DNA from: Symbiodinium sp. CCMP2592
Taxonomy: Eukaryota; Sar; Dinophyceae; Suessiales; Symbiodiniaceae
Direction: 5' to 3'
NCBI GenBank assembly: GCA_905221615.1
Contig: CAJNDT010003447.1
Coordinates: 75,001-139,000 of the forward strand
Length of the DNA: 64,000 nt
The position numbers and the translations under genes are program-made. Shown here piece after piece: positions 24,944-39,085 of this stretch; positions within the stretch are counted from its first letter, which is position 1, and each line of letters opens with the position of its first letter. The notes below the pieces were generated by a model, which made no database searches, had not been told where the DNA came from, and saw only the letters and a list, made by a program, of their open reading frames with translations.

Positions 24944-25086
24944 GGACATCCAGGTGTCGGAATGCAGACTAGTTAGCCAAGGGACAGCCTCCATGGTGCC
25001 GGCTACCATCTCCAGCAGTGGTCCTTCCACCACGCTCATGGTGCCAGCCATCTCTGACAACGCCGAATGTAGGGCTGCGTGAAAGC
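24944..25086 (-). CDS. Exon, helix-rich, probably same minus-strand gene
   Basis: Reads FHAALHSALSEMAGTMSVVE then GPLLEMVAGTMEAVPWL and so on. Acceptor CTTGAAG, GA donor at 24944. The two-base start completes the Gly codon left by the exon ending at 27250. Confidence 0.65.
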
Positions 25087-26269
25087 CTTCAAGCCAACAG
25101 GGCATCCCAGAACCGCACTGAGCAACAGAAGCCCCACAAGATCTGAAGAAGCCACTCCGAACATCCACGGCACGACAAGCCTGATCTTAAAGCTTACCTA
25201 CAACCCTACAGAATCAGAGCTGCAGGCCCTTTATGGACCATCAAACCCAAAGCTCAAAGCACCCCCCAAAACCATGCACTTTTCACGCCTCTTCCTTGTT
25301 GGTCTGCGCTGTTCCATTGGCCGAGCCGCCAGAGCGCTTCGGCACGGCGCTCCCACGCAGGGCCATCCTGGCTGGGGCTTAGGGTTGAATCCCTTGTAGG
25401 CTTTATAGCGCCTTTTTGGGCTCGTTTTCTACGATCGCCGAAGGTCTCGAAGAGACTTCCATCAAGACTTGAGGGAGCAGGTTTGGCTTTTCTGCCTCTT
25501 GCGATTGCTTCTTGAGCACCTGCCGATCACTGAGGCCATTTCTCTATCCGCGAAGGTGCGTTTTTTCCATAGGTTTGGGGTTCAGGATCTAGGGAACACG
25601 GGGCAAAATCGGGTGTGCAAATGAAATGGAAGTTAGTAATAAGGCTCAGGGGGTTACGGAAGCGATTCACGGCAGCATGTATATAGTTCGAACGAAGAGT
25701 GAGTAGGGTGCATGCCAACTAGGAGTGTTTCTGAGGATGCATGTTGGATCTCAACCCTGCGGCTGCTGGAAGGCCTTGCCTAGTTAAGCACGGCAGCAGA
25801 TCATCAAGAGCACAAGGTCCCGGTTTCCAACCTGGTGCTACGGCGCCCCTGAGTGTCAAGTCGTATGGAAAGGTTAACTTCGCAGCGGTGCTTCGCAGAT
25901 TTACGGTTCTTAGACACTGAGATCTTGTTGGTTGTTGAGCAGCAGATTTGGCTGAAAAGTAAACACGAAATACAGGACCGATTGTGCAGCTATGGATATC
26001 CTTGGACGCAGACATTAAAAACATTTAAAAATTGCTTCCAGCCCTAAATTCTGGACGGTTTACAGCCCCTGGAGCACCGAGGCCCAATTTCTACATCTTG
26101 CGAAGCTTGAACATCCAAAGCTCTGACTGACCCAAACTTCCCAGAGACCCAAACCATCAGGCCTCATCTGGCAGGGAGGATGCTGTCAGCAGCGGGTGAA
26201 GTCCGAGTCTTCCCAATGTATCCTTGGCTGTCTACGTGGTGGGCGAGTACAGAAGTCGAAATCAAACAG

Positions 26270-26350
26270 TCTAGTAGAGTATAGTAGTATAGTATATATA
26301 GTATAGTATGGTATAGTTGTATGTCATATCTTATGACTTATGATATTATA
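26270..26350. repeat. TATAG/TAGTA low-complexity tract
   Basis: Imperfect TAGTATAGTATATATAG-type repeat in an intron or intergenic stretch. Confidence 0.85.
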
Positions 26351-27249
26351 ATGGAAGCGGAATTCGAGGATCCGACTGAGCTAATGCTCCTTTGGACAAG
26401 TTGTTGGGGCGCGGGTGTTAGTTTGAGAAAGGTGTCTACCGAACACTAAAGCGTAATCACATAGAATAGGGATCAGCATTCAGGAAGCACCATTTTGGGG
26501 ACCTGAAGTTTAGCTGTTACTTCGGGCTTCAGAGGTTTGAGGTTCACCACTGAGTGCGGATGGACATGAGGCTTCAGAACTTCATGTTCAACCAGCAGGG
26601 CACTACGACCATGCTAATGAGAAACGGCGCGACATGATATGAACGAGTCGGGGAATTGGGTCAAGCCAGAATCTTCCAACAATACCGCCATTCAGTCTTT
26701 CACTCATAATCTTCGATCGGCATTCCGCGCGCTATCAGCGAGCAAACCTGTCGCCATCAACTCCTACTCCACATTACTCTACTACTATACTACTCCAGAA
26801 GCCCTAAAACCCAGAAGCGGGTAGTACCTTAAGACCACCAGAAAGCCTAAGAAACCCTGTTCCGAGGTCGCGTCATCGAGGCCCAAGCGTGCTTCTGCCT
26901 CGCAGCCATCACCTCGTAGTGCCGCCTCGGGTTTTGCATGTTTAATGGGCCCCAAAACCCAATTCTAATTATTAAGGCCTTTCTCTTAAAGGTTTCTCAC
27001 GGGGTCCAGCCTCCAGTATCTCACTACGCAGGTGCAGGCTTGTGAGGTGATCCTCACCGAGCTCTGCACGTGCCAACCGCGTGGACCGGTGACACCACTG
27101 CGAGTTGCCTCAGCAGAAGCAAAAGCCGGAAGCCTGCGACATCGTTAGGCCAAAACTGGCTTGTAAAAGCCTTCTTCTCTTAAGAAGACGTGCAGTAAAA
27201 CAAAACAATATCAGCAATTACGATGAAAACATACTGCAAGGCAAGTGGC

Positions 27250-27319
27250 CGTGCAGAAACTGGTCATCCGGCAAGTCTTTGGCCAGCTTCTCCAGAAGCC
27301 GGATCTCCGGTGCCTCGGT
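27250..27319 (-). CDS. Exon, probably same minus-strand gene
   Basis: TEAPEIRLLEKLAKDLPDDQ then FLH. Acceptor AAATTCAG, GC donor (CACG|GC). Phase is compatible with 27552 upstream and 25086 downstream. Confidence 0.65.
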
Positions 27320-27551
27320 CTGAATTTGCAAAACGACCCATCCGTAACACCGCCCAAGCGACGACAAAGGGTCTGATCCCGAACGCTTAAACTTCTATGA
27401 GCCCAAACAAAAACCAAACCAAGCCCCAAAATCTACGTGCATAGGCCCCAAACTTAAACACATCATCCTGCAGCACTCTTTAGAGACTCTAAGCCCCAAC
27501 AAAACGCTATAAAGCTCTATACAACCGGGGCTCGGGGGGCTTGAAGAGAGC

Positions 27552-27609
27552 CTCCACGCCGGTCACGGTTTCGATAGTCTGAAGGGCTTCATCCAGTGGC
27601 ATGTCAGGC
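27552..27609 (-). CDS. Exon, probably same minus-strand gene
   Basis: PDMPLDEALQTIETVTGVE after GGGCCGAG, GC donor (GAG|GC). One-base start, phase 0 end. Confidence 0.55.
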
Positions 27610-27702
27610 CTCGGCCCAGGTTTTGCACGGTTTCATGAGGTTTACAAGGCTTCAGTAAAAAAAAACCTCATATAGGCTTCCAAACTATCATGTATTCCTG
27701 GC

Positions 27703-27771
27703 CTTCATAAGGTTTTGCAGTCGCTCCTGAAGGTCTTCAATGGGCTTGATTGGTGGGGGTTCCATCGAGGC
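27703..27771 (-). CDS. Candidate exon
   Basis: ASMEPPPIKPIEDLQERLQN then LMK, between CCTATCAG and AAG|GC, phase 0/0. A proline-rich lead precedes a charged helix. Phase does not fit directly to 27609, so an exon is missing or one edge is wrong. Confidence 0.5.
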
Positions 27772-30700
27772 CTGATAGGTTCTAAACTTTGATAACGTTC
27801 TACAAGGCCTTCCACAACAAAGGAGCGCATGCAGGGGTTCAGAAATGTCTATGTAGGGTCCCTTGCATACTGAAAACCGCGCCTGCTTATGTCCGCTTCG
27901 AGGGCTTATGCTCTCACACTCGGGCTGGGCCAAAGAGGAAGGCCTGCAATCTGCTTAGCGAGTTGCCGGTGCGAAAAGCAGCAAGCTGCTGCACCCTGAG
28001 TCAAAACCTTAAGTCCCTAAGTCCTACATCATACGTGCACGGTAGCGGCTGGCGTCGCTGCAGATGGAGCTCCAAGAGTTGAAAGCTATACCTGACAGGG
28101 CCAAGAGACCCTTGAGAGAGAAAAATCCTAACTGAAACCAACATCTGGTAGGACCTGGCAGGAACCGCAAGACGTCGCGATTGAACGTGCTCGATAAAAT
28201 TACCTGGATCAACCACGCGATTCTCGATCTTCGAAGGGTGCTGTTGTACTTCTGATATAACTCTCTCTCGCTCTCTCTGTCTCTTTTTGTCGCTATATAC
28301 ATGTCGAAACTGCTGAACCTCACCCCTGTCAATAGCCGTGTCGCACCCTATAAACTCCTGTGGCACGTTGTGCAATCCTGCGGGACCTCATCATGGATCC
28401 GATGCAACGAGAACCCCGGACTCCTTTTCAGCATGGACTGCGTGCCAACATCCTGAACTCTTTAATGTAGGAACCTGATGAGGGAACCTTGGGCCTTTAT
28501 TAGGGTTCCTTATATGAATCCTACTATATTTGGGGGTTATAGGCAGGTCATACATTAAAGCAGAAGCAGAAAGCCTTAAGCCCTTGCCGAGTCGACCTGG
28601 AGTCGCACTTCGCAGCGCACTGTGCTGCCGCGAAGAGATCGAGGTTGGACCAGAACGGGTCCTACAGCTGTAAGGTTTTGCGTCGTTAATTTTCAGTGGT
28701 TTTCTGTTGCTTGATGAGATGAGCTTCTTATGTGGTCCGAAAGGGTTTGATATTGAGCCTGAGCAATGAGACTAGGGTTTGCGGGTCGAGTCGGACTTGT
28801 TGGTGCAGTTGCGAGTCTCCAGAGTTTGAGCCGTTCGGGGTCTCAGCTGGCAGAGCGCAATGCAAGTGTGGCTGTGTGAAGGATTTGCGCAGGAATTTCC
28901 GGCTTCGGGTGGGTATAGATAGGGGATGATAGGGGTGCGCACATGCCATGCGCACAGGTTCGACACCAGCGAGCGAATGCAACAACCGACGATTGGGCCT
29001 GAACAAAACAAGTCTCTATGACAAATTGAAGCACGCCCCTGAGAAAGGCAACTGTCTACTCGAAGCTGAGGATCGCCAGCATCTTGAGGGAAATGCGGCA
29101 CCGCTCTGCCCTTGATGCCCGACCTGGATTTGCAATCAAGGCTTTACCCGGCCAATCTGCCTCGAATGCCTGCGAATGCGTGTTGCCTGGACTTTTGCGT
29201 GTTGTCTCGCTTAATGCGTGGCGAACGAGAAAGCATTGAGAAATTGAGGCAGCCTCCCGAGACAGCTTGTGCAGTGCGCTTACAGAGTTTGAGGCTTTAA
29301 GTTGGAGGTCGGGCGGTTCTCTCTGTGTGCTGCCTGGGGTTTGCGAGCTGTTTCGCCTCATGTGCAGTGCTCGAAACAGCCATGCGCCCATCGAGGCAAC
29401 AAGCAAGGCTAGGCAAAGCCTTGCTTCAACTTCGAGAACTCGCAGGAAAACGCGAGCAACAACACCATACAATCTCATCATCGCAAGCGAAACTGCATCA
29501 AAGAAGTCTTAAAGCCTACAGTACAAATCCTAACTGAATGCTAAGCTGAGCCTCAAACTCTGAAGTCTGAGCCTTAGTTAACCGGCACCCCTAAACCAAC
29601 ATCCGAAGACCCCAAAGGTTCTGAAACAAAAAAGTAGGCTGAGTCTGAGTGACTGGTAGACCCTCAGGAGATGGAGGGTCTTCAGCAAGCACCGCGCTTG
29701 CGATTCGTCCACTACGGGCTGCTCGAAGAACCTTGGGCAAGCTGAGGGCTTCGGGGATTTGCAGCGTGGGAGTTCCTGGGCACAGTTTGGCCCCGCTACG
29801 GAAAGCACAAAGCTCGCGTCTTTTGAAGCCGGGATCAAAGTCACCATGCCAAGCCTCCCTCAGCCCAACAACCGGAGCCCAAGACTCTCAACGCCACCGA
29901 TGCTACAGCCACCTAAGGACTTCAGACTCGACAAGAGCCCTGTGCAACCAGGAGGCAGGCTCAGGTCTTTGCCCAATGTCGGCCCACCCAAAGCCATTGT
30001 GGCGGCTTTCAGAAGGCTGACGACCAGCAACCGCTCAGCGAACCTTTGGAATTTCAGGTGCGGGTTCCGGGATCCGGGAAGTCGGCGTCGAGTGCTTGGG
30101 GGATCTAGCGCATCCGGGGTTTCAGACTCAGGCTTTCTAGCATATTTAGGTTTGTGGCGCTTTTTTGCAGGTCTGGCGTACGTGGAGTTTAGGCTTCCGC
30201 AGCGTTTTCATACCCAAGTCTGACAGTGGGCGTGAGGGTAGATAGAAAAGCAACTCTTCAATTATTTCAACATCCCTTAATGCAGGAATCCATGCTGGGG
30301 GAACCTGGACAAATTTGAGGAATAGTCTTCATTGATAGCACAGAGAGGGACAGAGAGGGCCAAATCAAGACGCTTGTGCTAGAACTATGATGCAAACTAC
30401 TGAGCCTCCTGTCACAGCAGACTCAAGTCACTCGGGTTCATCCGCTGCTCGCGTGAAAATGCGCAGGCTACCAGCAGAGCTTTCCCCAAGAACAACAAAC
30501 AATGAGACGACTGTCCATCCCTCTGCGTAAACCTTAAGCATCCATAATCGTATCCCCAAGCCATGAGCTACCAACGAGCTTCTCCTGAACCCTCTCTAGC
30601 AAACCTTCACCTCCTAATTCCCTTTGCCTATTGCATGCAGCTTGCTGGATTCATGCCTGGCCGGGAGCTGTTCATGTTCCCATGTTCACCACTTTCGCAA

Positions 30701-31764
30701 GAGCACTTAACTCCACATGCTTTGTTCCTTAACCCAAAGGCCTAATTCAAACTCGGAATTCCGCAAGAAGTCGCTCATTGTCTGAAGCCTTACTTCGAAA
30801 GCAAGTTTTCCCCAAAACTGGCGAGAGATCCTCAAAGTTGTGGCTGCATTGCTTTACCCTGAACCGTAGACCCTGCAGCAGAACCTCAAACCAACACTTC
30901 CCCCGCTCCCGCCCCCAAAAAACAAGTGTTCCAAGTCCGGCCCGGGAACCAGGGCGCATGGGCCGCCAGTGGTACACAAGCCACCAGAACTGTGACGCCA
31001 GAACCATCCCACACCTGTCTGTCAGGGGTCCGTCAGGTGTTGAGGCGTTTCGACGCTCACACTCACACAAGGCAGGCAGGGCTCCACATAGTCCACAATA
31101 TCTCCACTACAATTGCAGCATACGACACTGGTCAGACTTGACCAAACATAACTGAAACCTAAACAGCACACAGCGGGACCAGCATCAAACTGCGTGTTGG
31201 GACATGTGCCCACTGCTTCAAAAACAAAAGGTCTCTTTATTTCGGCTCTTGGGTGTTGAGGCTTTGAGTTTATATGTTTATCAGGCAAATACTAAGGGCT
31301 CAAGTTCGGGCTGGGCTTTGGGATTTCTCTGTGCCATCTCTAGACTCTAGGGACCAACTGGAAAAGTTACAATATTTCATACCTCGTACCTCGAATTTCA
31401 TTTCACTAGGTGTCTCTATTTCACAACCTCGTGTACCTCGTAGTTTCGATCTCCTGCTTTATTTCAGCACCTGGGTTTGAAGTTTGAACCGGTACCACCC
31501 ACCCACGCACTCAATCGCTGACTCACTGCCGCCCAGAAACTGCGGCACCCAAGCTGCGCAGCTGGGCCAGGCGAGCAGCTACCCACGTTGCGAAGCTGGA
31601 CTCCTTGAGATGAATGTGAGACTTTCAACAAAAACAAGGACTGGCATCCAAATTGCAGGACTCTACATTAATAGTAGGACTCTCGGTGAAGTGTTCGTGT
31701 GCGTGGTCAAGCTCAAGCCTACCGGGAGAGCCGAGAGGGCTCCATGTGAAGTATTTTGGCGGAT

Positions 31765-31825
<61 letters not shown>

Positions 31826-33044
31826 CGAACGAGGGACAGAGAGACAGAAAGAGCGAAGAACAAAACAAGAAGTGGGACCAAACCCAACAGTGCTCGTAGC
31901 CTGGTTCTGTGGACTTTGAAAGGCTCTCCGTTTGGAACCCTGCACACTGACCCCAGTTCCTTTGTCAATTCGGGCTCCTTAGATGTTGTTTCCCAGTGAT
32001 GGTTTGATGGGATTGCTCGAACCTCGTGTGAGGCTCTGGTGGCATCGCTTCTCGAATTCAGGGCTCCGGCCAAGGAGCAAAATCCAAAAGCAAATCCGGC
32101 TAGATAGACTGAAGCGACATTATAGTTGTTTATCTATTCATTGTGGGCTGTCCTGGTTTGAGGAGGCTGTTGCGAGTGCAGGCTTTATGAGTCGCTACCG
32201 CTTAGACCCAAAGCTGAAGCTGCAGTAAGGTGACGGCCCTGTCCAACTATCTTGTTCTGGTGCTAACTAGCTGGCTAGCTACATTGCTCTCCTTCTTTTT
32301 TGAATTTAAGGCTTGCTGCTGATGAAGAACACGTTCTGCAGCAACTCAGAAGAAACCCATTCAAGGTACAGTTCTCAGGGTTTAGGCGACTATGCTCAAA
32401 ACAGAAACCATGAGAAAACACGATCCCAAATGCGCGGCCGTGAAGTTTAGCATCCTTCGATCCTTCTCCGTCAGCCGGAAAGAGATTTCGTGCGCCTTCT
32501 CCGGGGCTTTCTCCTCAGCATCAATTGCAAACCGTATATCCAGCACATATGGTCAGCTACTGTAGGGTCTGTACACCAACTTGCATGTTAGACCCAAGAT
32601 CCGGGGTCTAATTGCAAAGTTGGTGTACCACACCCGGCCGAATTGTCCGTATTAGAGTGAAAACGAGCAATTCAGCCGGAAGCATCCTCCGTGAAAATTG
32701 CGAACAACTTGTCACACCTGCTCTTGCACCGCTTGTAACTGCACTTCTGCGGCAGATCTATACTGCTGTGAGAAGGACCTGCTTCCTGTCGAATAGACAT
32801 ATTCATGACATAGGCACTCAAATCAACAGCAGACTTGAGCGGCATACCTCCAGCAAGCGAACAAGGAAGGGTCTAACATGCCAAGCCGACTGAGGGTCTA
32901 ATATGCCAACCGTCGCATCTTACAGTAGACCCCAGCGCTTCCGATTACACTAACCCATGATTTCAGACCCTCGAGTAGCTGAGGGTATTCCAGCACTGCA
33001 AAGCCCGAACTAAACCTACCCTCTCAAACACGCAGGCAAGTCAC
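27772..33044. other. Long non-coding stretch, few weak exon candidates
   Basis: Mostly intron-like DNA with CT and GA runs (28262-28290; (GA)n at 31769-31819). Minus-strand open stretches near 28100-28030 and 29290-29060 look partly protein-like but lack clear splice boundaries. Confidence 0.4.
31769..31819. repeat. (GA)n microsatellite
   Basis: About 25 GA units. Confidence 0.95.
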
Positions 33045-33146
33045 CTTGTCCATTGGTTTCTTGGGTGGCACTGGAGAGCTCAAGAGATCCTCGATGTCCT
33101 GCGTGTAGAATTTGGGCGGTTCAGGTTTCGGCGTTGATTTTTGAGG
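33045..33146 (-). CDS. Exon, proline-rich
   Basis: Thirty-four codons, PQKSTPKPEPPKFYTQ then DIEDLLSSPVPPKKPMDK. Acceptor ATCCGAAG, GT donor (GACAAG|GTGACT), phase 0/0. A Pro/Lys-rich linker flanks a short acidic helix. No domain recognised. Confidence 0.6.
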
Positions 33147-34116
33147 CTTCGGATTCCTCTCTCACAGACCCCTCTACAAACCAAACCCTTGGATCCTGAA
33201 CTGCCCCATATGCCACGATACCAAGAGCCCCACAAACCCTGTAGTCACAAAACATAGCAACAAACAGCGGAGCTCCCTCGGGACTTCAGGGCTTTGCTTT
33301 TTCTTGGTTTGGCGGGTGGAACCCCAAGAACCACATAGAGAGCTGGAGACGCCTCCAGAAACAGATGCTTCGGATCCAGTATTTCCATTAGCAGCTTCTT
33401 GGACGCCACACAGAGGCTGCGCCTCCGTAACACCCAGTTTTGGACTCTGGCGGTTCCACTATCTTTGCCGGCTCATGGTTGTGGTTTAGGGAACGGGCGA
33501 CGTTGCAGGTTCGTTCTGGGGGTGAACCCTGCATCCTGTTAACCAGAGTACCGCCATGGTGTCAGTCAGGGAAGCAGACCAACCTCAAAATCAGAATACC
33601 GATAATGCCCATCTCTGTATTCGCTACGACTTCCCCCAAGCCCTGCACAACACTTGGTGGGACATTAGGAGGTGTTTCTCGTCATGGATTTCTGGTGTGC
33701 TAGGCCCTTCTACGTCCGACTAGGTGCCGCTTCGGGGGGGAACGCTGTAAGCATCACCCGAGGCCTTTAGGAGCTGCACTCTTTGTAATCCTGAAGCCCT
33801 GAAAGGGGTGGTGGGATGGCTTTGCACATGTGGCTGTAGGTGAAAGACACCAACAACCAATTAACAGCTGCCGGGCTACCCGGCAGCTACCGACCCCGCG
33901 GGAGAAGTCTTTCCAGAGTAGAGGCCTATCTAGTGAAAGCAGCCCTGAGGAATACATGACCATGCAGCATCACGGAGAGTATGTCAACGTGCAACGATTT
34001 ACAAATCACCAAGGCTTCGGTGTATCTGTAATGGCGGCAAAAGCACTACTGGCCGAAGCATGAGACTGAAGAGTGTCAGAATTTCTTCAAAAAAGGTCCG
34101 AACAGCAGTTCTTCAC

Positions 34117-34196
34117 CTTGCACTTCAAGCCCCCAGGAATGCATACAACCCACTTTCCAAGGAGCTGTGTCGACACCAGATGCCGCAAGGCGTTGC
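34117..34196 (-). CDS. Candidate exon
   Basis: NALRHLVSTQLLGKWVVC then IPGGLKCK, between GGCTGGCAG and AAG|GTGAAG. Phase 0 at the 3' end fits 33146. No domain recognised. Confidence 0.5.
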
Positions 34197-37100
34197 CTGC
34201 CAGCCTCAGTTGTAGGACCATATAATTAAACTCTCCACCCAGAGCAACAGTAATATTGAGAATCCGTAGTCGACACCCCCAACCTGTAAGGCGTATGCCG
34301 AAGCCATTTACTGGTAGACAGGCCCATCTCTGGGCATCATCTTCTCCATGCAAATTAAACCCCATTCGCGCTTCCCAAACCCTTCTCTGGCGTCCGAAAC
34401 CGTGAATAAATCTTTGGGTGGGCCTTCATTAAAGTGTTTAAAGTGAGCAGCCTGTAGAACAACACCCAAGCACAAAACCTCTGTAAAAGTAGATGCTGCT
34501 TGAAGCGATTCCGCCATGGAAGTTTCGGGCCTACTATGGAAGGAGTCAGGACGATCATGTCCCAAACATGGTGACCAGAAGCGGCCCCCAAAGCTTGCAC
34601 AGGTCGAATTCGAGTTCGGACCCCATTTCATCCACGTCTGCACCGTACACCCAGGATCAAACCCTGCAGCCTCGAATAGTTGAAACATTGAGATTCTAAA
34701 ACGTGGATTCCCGACTATACGGACCTGCCGGGCAACTGCCGAACGCGAGCGGAGGGATGTGCCTGGAGCTGCGTTGCACCCAGCAGAGCAACCGAGCCGA
34801 GGAGCTCATCGACCTGAGGATTTTGTTGTCTTGCGTTCATTGGGTTCCGGGTCTGGAGTAAGGCACAGCATGGAGAAGGGCACTCATTCATCATTCCAGG
34901 GTTCAGGGAAAGTTCAGGTTAGGCGTACGGGGATTGGGAGGGCTTCATGGTAGGATTCGAGGTTCAGGGTATGTATGGGCTTCTTTTGTAAGGGTTCCGA
35001 CCTATGGGCAACGAATGCCTGCGATGCAGGCCACGCAAGACGCCAAAGACCACTCACCCCGCATGGCAAAAGTTCAGGCAAGCAGCACGCCCTGCAGCTC
35101 GTGGGATAAGCAGCTCGACCTCGGGTTCTCACTCGCAAGCCCAGGGCGGAACCATCTGGGCTACCCCATCGGATGTGTCGGAACCCTCAAGCCCGTTGCC
35201 ACGTTGGAACTAGACCATCTGACGCTACGGACAATTATTCTGCAGGTCCACTGGCCTTTGCGGGCCATCCATGCCACACCGAGTCCGCCCGCTGATAGAG
35301 GCACAGTCTTTTCGTTACTCGGCGACAACGGGCAGTTTAGAGGTTATGCCGGGATTCCAGTACAGAATCAAGGCCGTGCTTCTTATTGACAAGCCGGCCG
35401 GATGACATGAACGGGGCCGAGCATATGTAAATTGCGATCCGACAGTACGAGAAACAGGGAGTTTCACAGAATGAGGGACCCCAAGATAAACACTCGATCG
35501 CAGAATCCCTTTGAAACGGATCCCCCCAATCAGGCACGCCCCTAACTTCAAGAACCAAATGTAAATAAATAAATATATATATATATATATATGTACACAC
35601 ATGAAAAGTGTAGACATTCAGTATGTCTCAATTAAGAACCAATCCCCAACGGAGAGGCAAGGAGCTGGATCCGACGTCTCTCCTTCAGAGGCCTCGATGG
35701 ACAGGAGTACGCATTCAGCTTCGATGGAGTGTCCGCAAACGCTTTAGATGGTAGATGTAGCCGTGCTTAGTAGGGGCTGTAGCAGTAGTATAGTTGTCTG
35801 TGGAGGAGGAGGAGGAGGAGGAGGAGGAGGAGGAGGCAGAAGTAGCAGTAGTGGTGGGAGCTGCTAGCCGCTACGTCTTATTCTGTAGGGAAATAGACGC
35901 ACAGGATACAAGCATAGCACACACCAGCGAGTGCGACAATGACATGAAATTAGCTGGAAGGGTCGTAAGCAAACAACCAATCCTTGCAGCACTGAGATGG
36001 ACTGCTATACTGGTCGAGTCTAGAATTGTGTCAAGCAGAGCGCACACTTCAGTGCTGGAGGGTGATTTGGTCAATCTGGCAAGCTATTTCGGGCTTTGGG
36101 GGTCTTGCATGCGGTGGTCGGGATGGTCCAGAGTCTTGCAGCCTGCTTGTTCTGTCTTTCTGGTAAGGCCGATTTTGCAGGTGCTTGCTGAGCACTGAGC
36201 CCCGCACCTAACTTTCCGAGTGCAAAAACCCAAAGTGCTAATGCTTCGCGAGCATAGCGTTTCAATCTTAGTGTGGAGTTATCAGGACGCTTCAGTGTTG
36301 GGCGAGATGCTTTGGTACTTTGGATCAACGTCCCTCCAAAAAAATCAAACCATGCATCTGACGTCGGGCCTTGACGGTGGCCACTGGGCATAAGACCGCC
36401 AAGCCTGACGCCAAGGCCTGAGACTGTTTCTCAAACCAAGATCAGGAGGCTTTGAAGCTTCGGTTGTTTCGAATTTGTCTCGGCGCGTTTCAACTTTCGG
36501 TTCTAGGGTCCACGACAATAGCATGATGGTTGATGGTGATGATGATTTTGATGACGCTGATGCGGATCGCGGTCAACCGACTCAGATGGCAAGCACTATC
36601 AAGTCACTATCACCATCACTTAGCATGGTGTCGCTCGCCAAAAACTCTGCCGCCGGCGAGCCCGCGCTAGAGAAGGGTCCTCGCGCAGCTGCTTCAGAGG
36701 CTGTGCCTTGGCACGTATGCAGCTTCTTGTCATTGGCCGGAGGTTTGTCGGACTTTCAGTGTTGATGAAGCGGTTGTCCATGATCGAGGTTGAAGCTGTA
36801 GTCCACATTTTGTAATTATGATGTGATGCTCCTGGTAATGGCCGATGCTACGTGTGGCGTTGACTTTGCTGTCCTGGCTATGTGGTGTTTGCTGAGGCTA
36901 CATCAATGTTCCCACTCACCTTAAAGTTTCGGTCCGCTTGACATGATGCTCCGAACTTGGTCTTGACTTGCTGTTGGCGCCACCATGAAACTGCTGTCAT
37001 ATTGGCAGCACAGCCGAGGTCGGGGGCAGTCGTTGCGCACACAGAAGTCGGCCTACTGGCTAAAGTGCAGGACTGTTAGACTGTAAGTATAGCTTGCAAG

Positions 37101-37455
37101 ACTCTTAAGCCCTGAACGCCCCAATCTGGGCTCTAGAAGCTAAGCATAACAGAACATCACGCCCTGGTGGCGTGCTTTTTCGTGTGTTCGTGTTTTCACT
37201 TGCACTCTCAGATGGCAAGCTCAGCAAGCTCTTCGTTTCCCGCAACATTGTTTTAGCAGCATACAACATTTTACGACGTGTTCTGAATTGACAACAAATT
37301 CCACCAAACCATTTGAAAATGTTCGGGCATAACCGAACACCGGTCCGAGAGAGATAAAGTTATGGGACAAACTTTCAAGGACATAAGGGCATGGCCTTAA
37401 GGTGTGGCTCTAGGCCTCTAGGCCTTGGAGTATGGAGGCCTGGAGCCCTGGAGCC

Positions 37456-37558
37456 CTGGGGGGGGGGGGCGCCAAAAAAAAAAGAAAAAAAAAATCTTGT
37501 GTGCAAAATCTCTGGCCAATTTTTTTTTTTTTTTTTTTTGGCGCCCGGCCCCCAGGGG
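37456..37558. repeat. Imperfect inverted repeat (G-tract, GCGCC, A-tract / T-tract, GGCGC, C-rich)
   Basis: Left arm: CCCTGGGGG…GCGCC followed by about 20 A. Right arm: about 21 T followed by GGCGCCCGGCCCCCAGGG. The loop is about 20 bases. The arms could form a long hairpin. Confidence 0.8.
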
Positions 37559-38039
37559 CCATCCGGAGGGCGCATGTCTGTAAGCAGAGGATGCCTGGAG
37601 CCTTCGGCCTTTGGCACTCCCAATCCAGCGTTGCTCAATCATTTCAAGGTTTCCAGTATGCCACCAATCCTGTCCTGTCCAATGAAACATCCCTCTGTCA
37701 AGACTTTACGCTTGCTAGTGTTGTCCACCACCTAGGAAAGCGGCTCCAACACCTGAAAACTGTGACAGAAGTATGATGGGTAATTCATTCTACACAGTAA
37801 AAGTATGATGGGAATAAGATCCTTGTACCGGGACCCAAGTTCAGAAGGAGTTATTGGGCCTCGAACCCAAATGCATATGATGGTCCTAACCGTCTCAAGA
37901 GATGCTGGGTGGCGAACCCAAAACCTTAGACTGTAGAAGATATTGGACCCTCACCCAGAAACTTAGACAATGCAGTAAAAATTGCAAGCTACAAAATCCT
38001 TGTTATATTTGAGGCGGAACATATATAGTTACCTGGAAG

Positions 38040-38815
38040 CCAACCTTGGTATATAGGTGTTTGTACCAACATATATATGTATGTATCTATATACACGTCT
38101 GTGTATGCATGTTGGTATATGACATGAAGGCATGCATACACACCTGCATATGGATGTGTATGCTTACATACACACATGCTCATGCTGTTTCCATGTTCAT
38201 GCTTTTCCCATCCTTATGCACACATACATATATGCTTAATACATATGTACATACACGGGTATATACGTACATACATAAGTATCACGGAAACATGTGCAAT
38301 ATTTCTGAAATAAGCGAGCATATGTGTATGCAACAATGAGGCATTTAGGCAGCCATGCACTGAAAGGAAAATGGAGGGCCGCAGGCTCCTATCCCAAACC
38401 CCGAAAGGGCATGGTGGGTACAGGATGCGGAATTTCAAATCTGTGTGGAAGCACGTCCTCCACACCTGTACATATATACATCTACATATACATGTAATAT
38501 ATGTGTGTGTACATATATATATATGCATAGATATGCACGTATACAAGTTCATGCACTCTCGAAGCCTATGCAACCATATACAAGTTCGTGAACTTTGGAA
38601 GCCCATGCACGCGCACACACATGTATATGCATAAATCTATCTCTATATAAATATGCACATATAGATAGGTTTTTTTGCGATATACATGCAAGTACCTGGG
38701 TATGTAACCGCAAGGCCATGCTGCAGTTGCACACACGATGTAAATTGGAACCTTGCAAGCATATTATGGGTGGATGACACATGTATACATGCATACACAC
38801 ACATATAACTTTGTG
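38040..38815. repeat. CATA/TGTA-rich low-complexity block
   Basis: Degenerate ACATATATGTATG-type sequence on both strands. It gives rise to spurious His/Cys/Tyr-rich frames. Confidence 0.85.
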
Positions 38816-39085
38816 TGCATCACGGAAATGGGTAATTACATTGTCTTTGGGATTTACATGGAAGTGGGTGGATGATGGCGAACAACAGGTCTTCAATAGA
38901 ATAACTGATTAACATGCCCTATTACACCGTAAGCTAATCCTTAAAAGGTGTGGCCCACCCAGCCAGAAATGCAAATCACATTAGGGGATGCTGGGAGACC
39001 ACCAGAATAAAAACCAGAGTCTGAACACTTTAGTACATATCACGGGCTACACTTATCCACGAAAGATATATAGTGTGTAGCGAAC

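Larger units (their letters stand above)
34197..39085. other. Long intron-like stretch
   Basis: Contains (TA)n at 35571-35592, (GGA)n at 35802-35836, the hairpin at 37456-37558 and CATA-rich DNA from 38040. Weak minus-strand exon candidates lie near 36300-36190 (YAREALALWVFALGK) and 36700-36640; the boundaries are not convincing. Confidence 0.4.
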
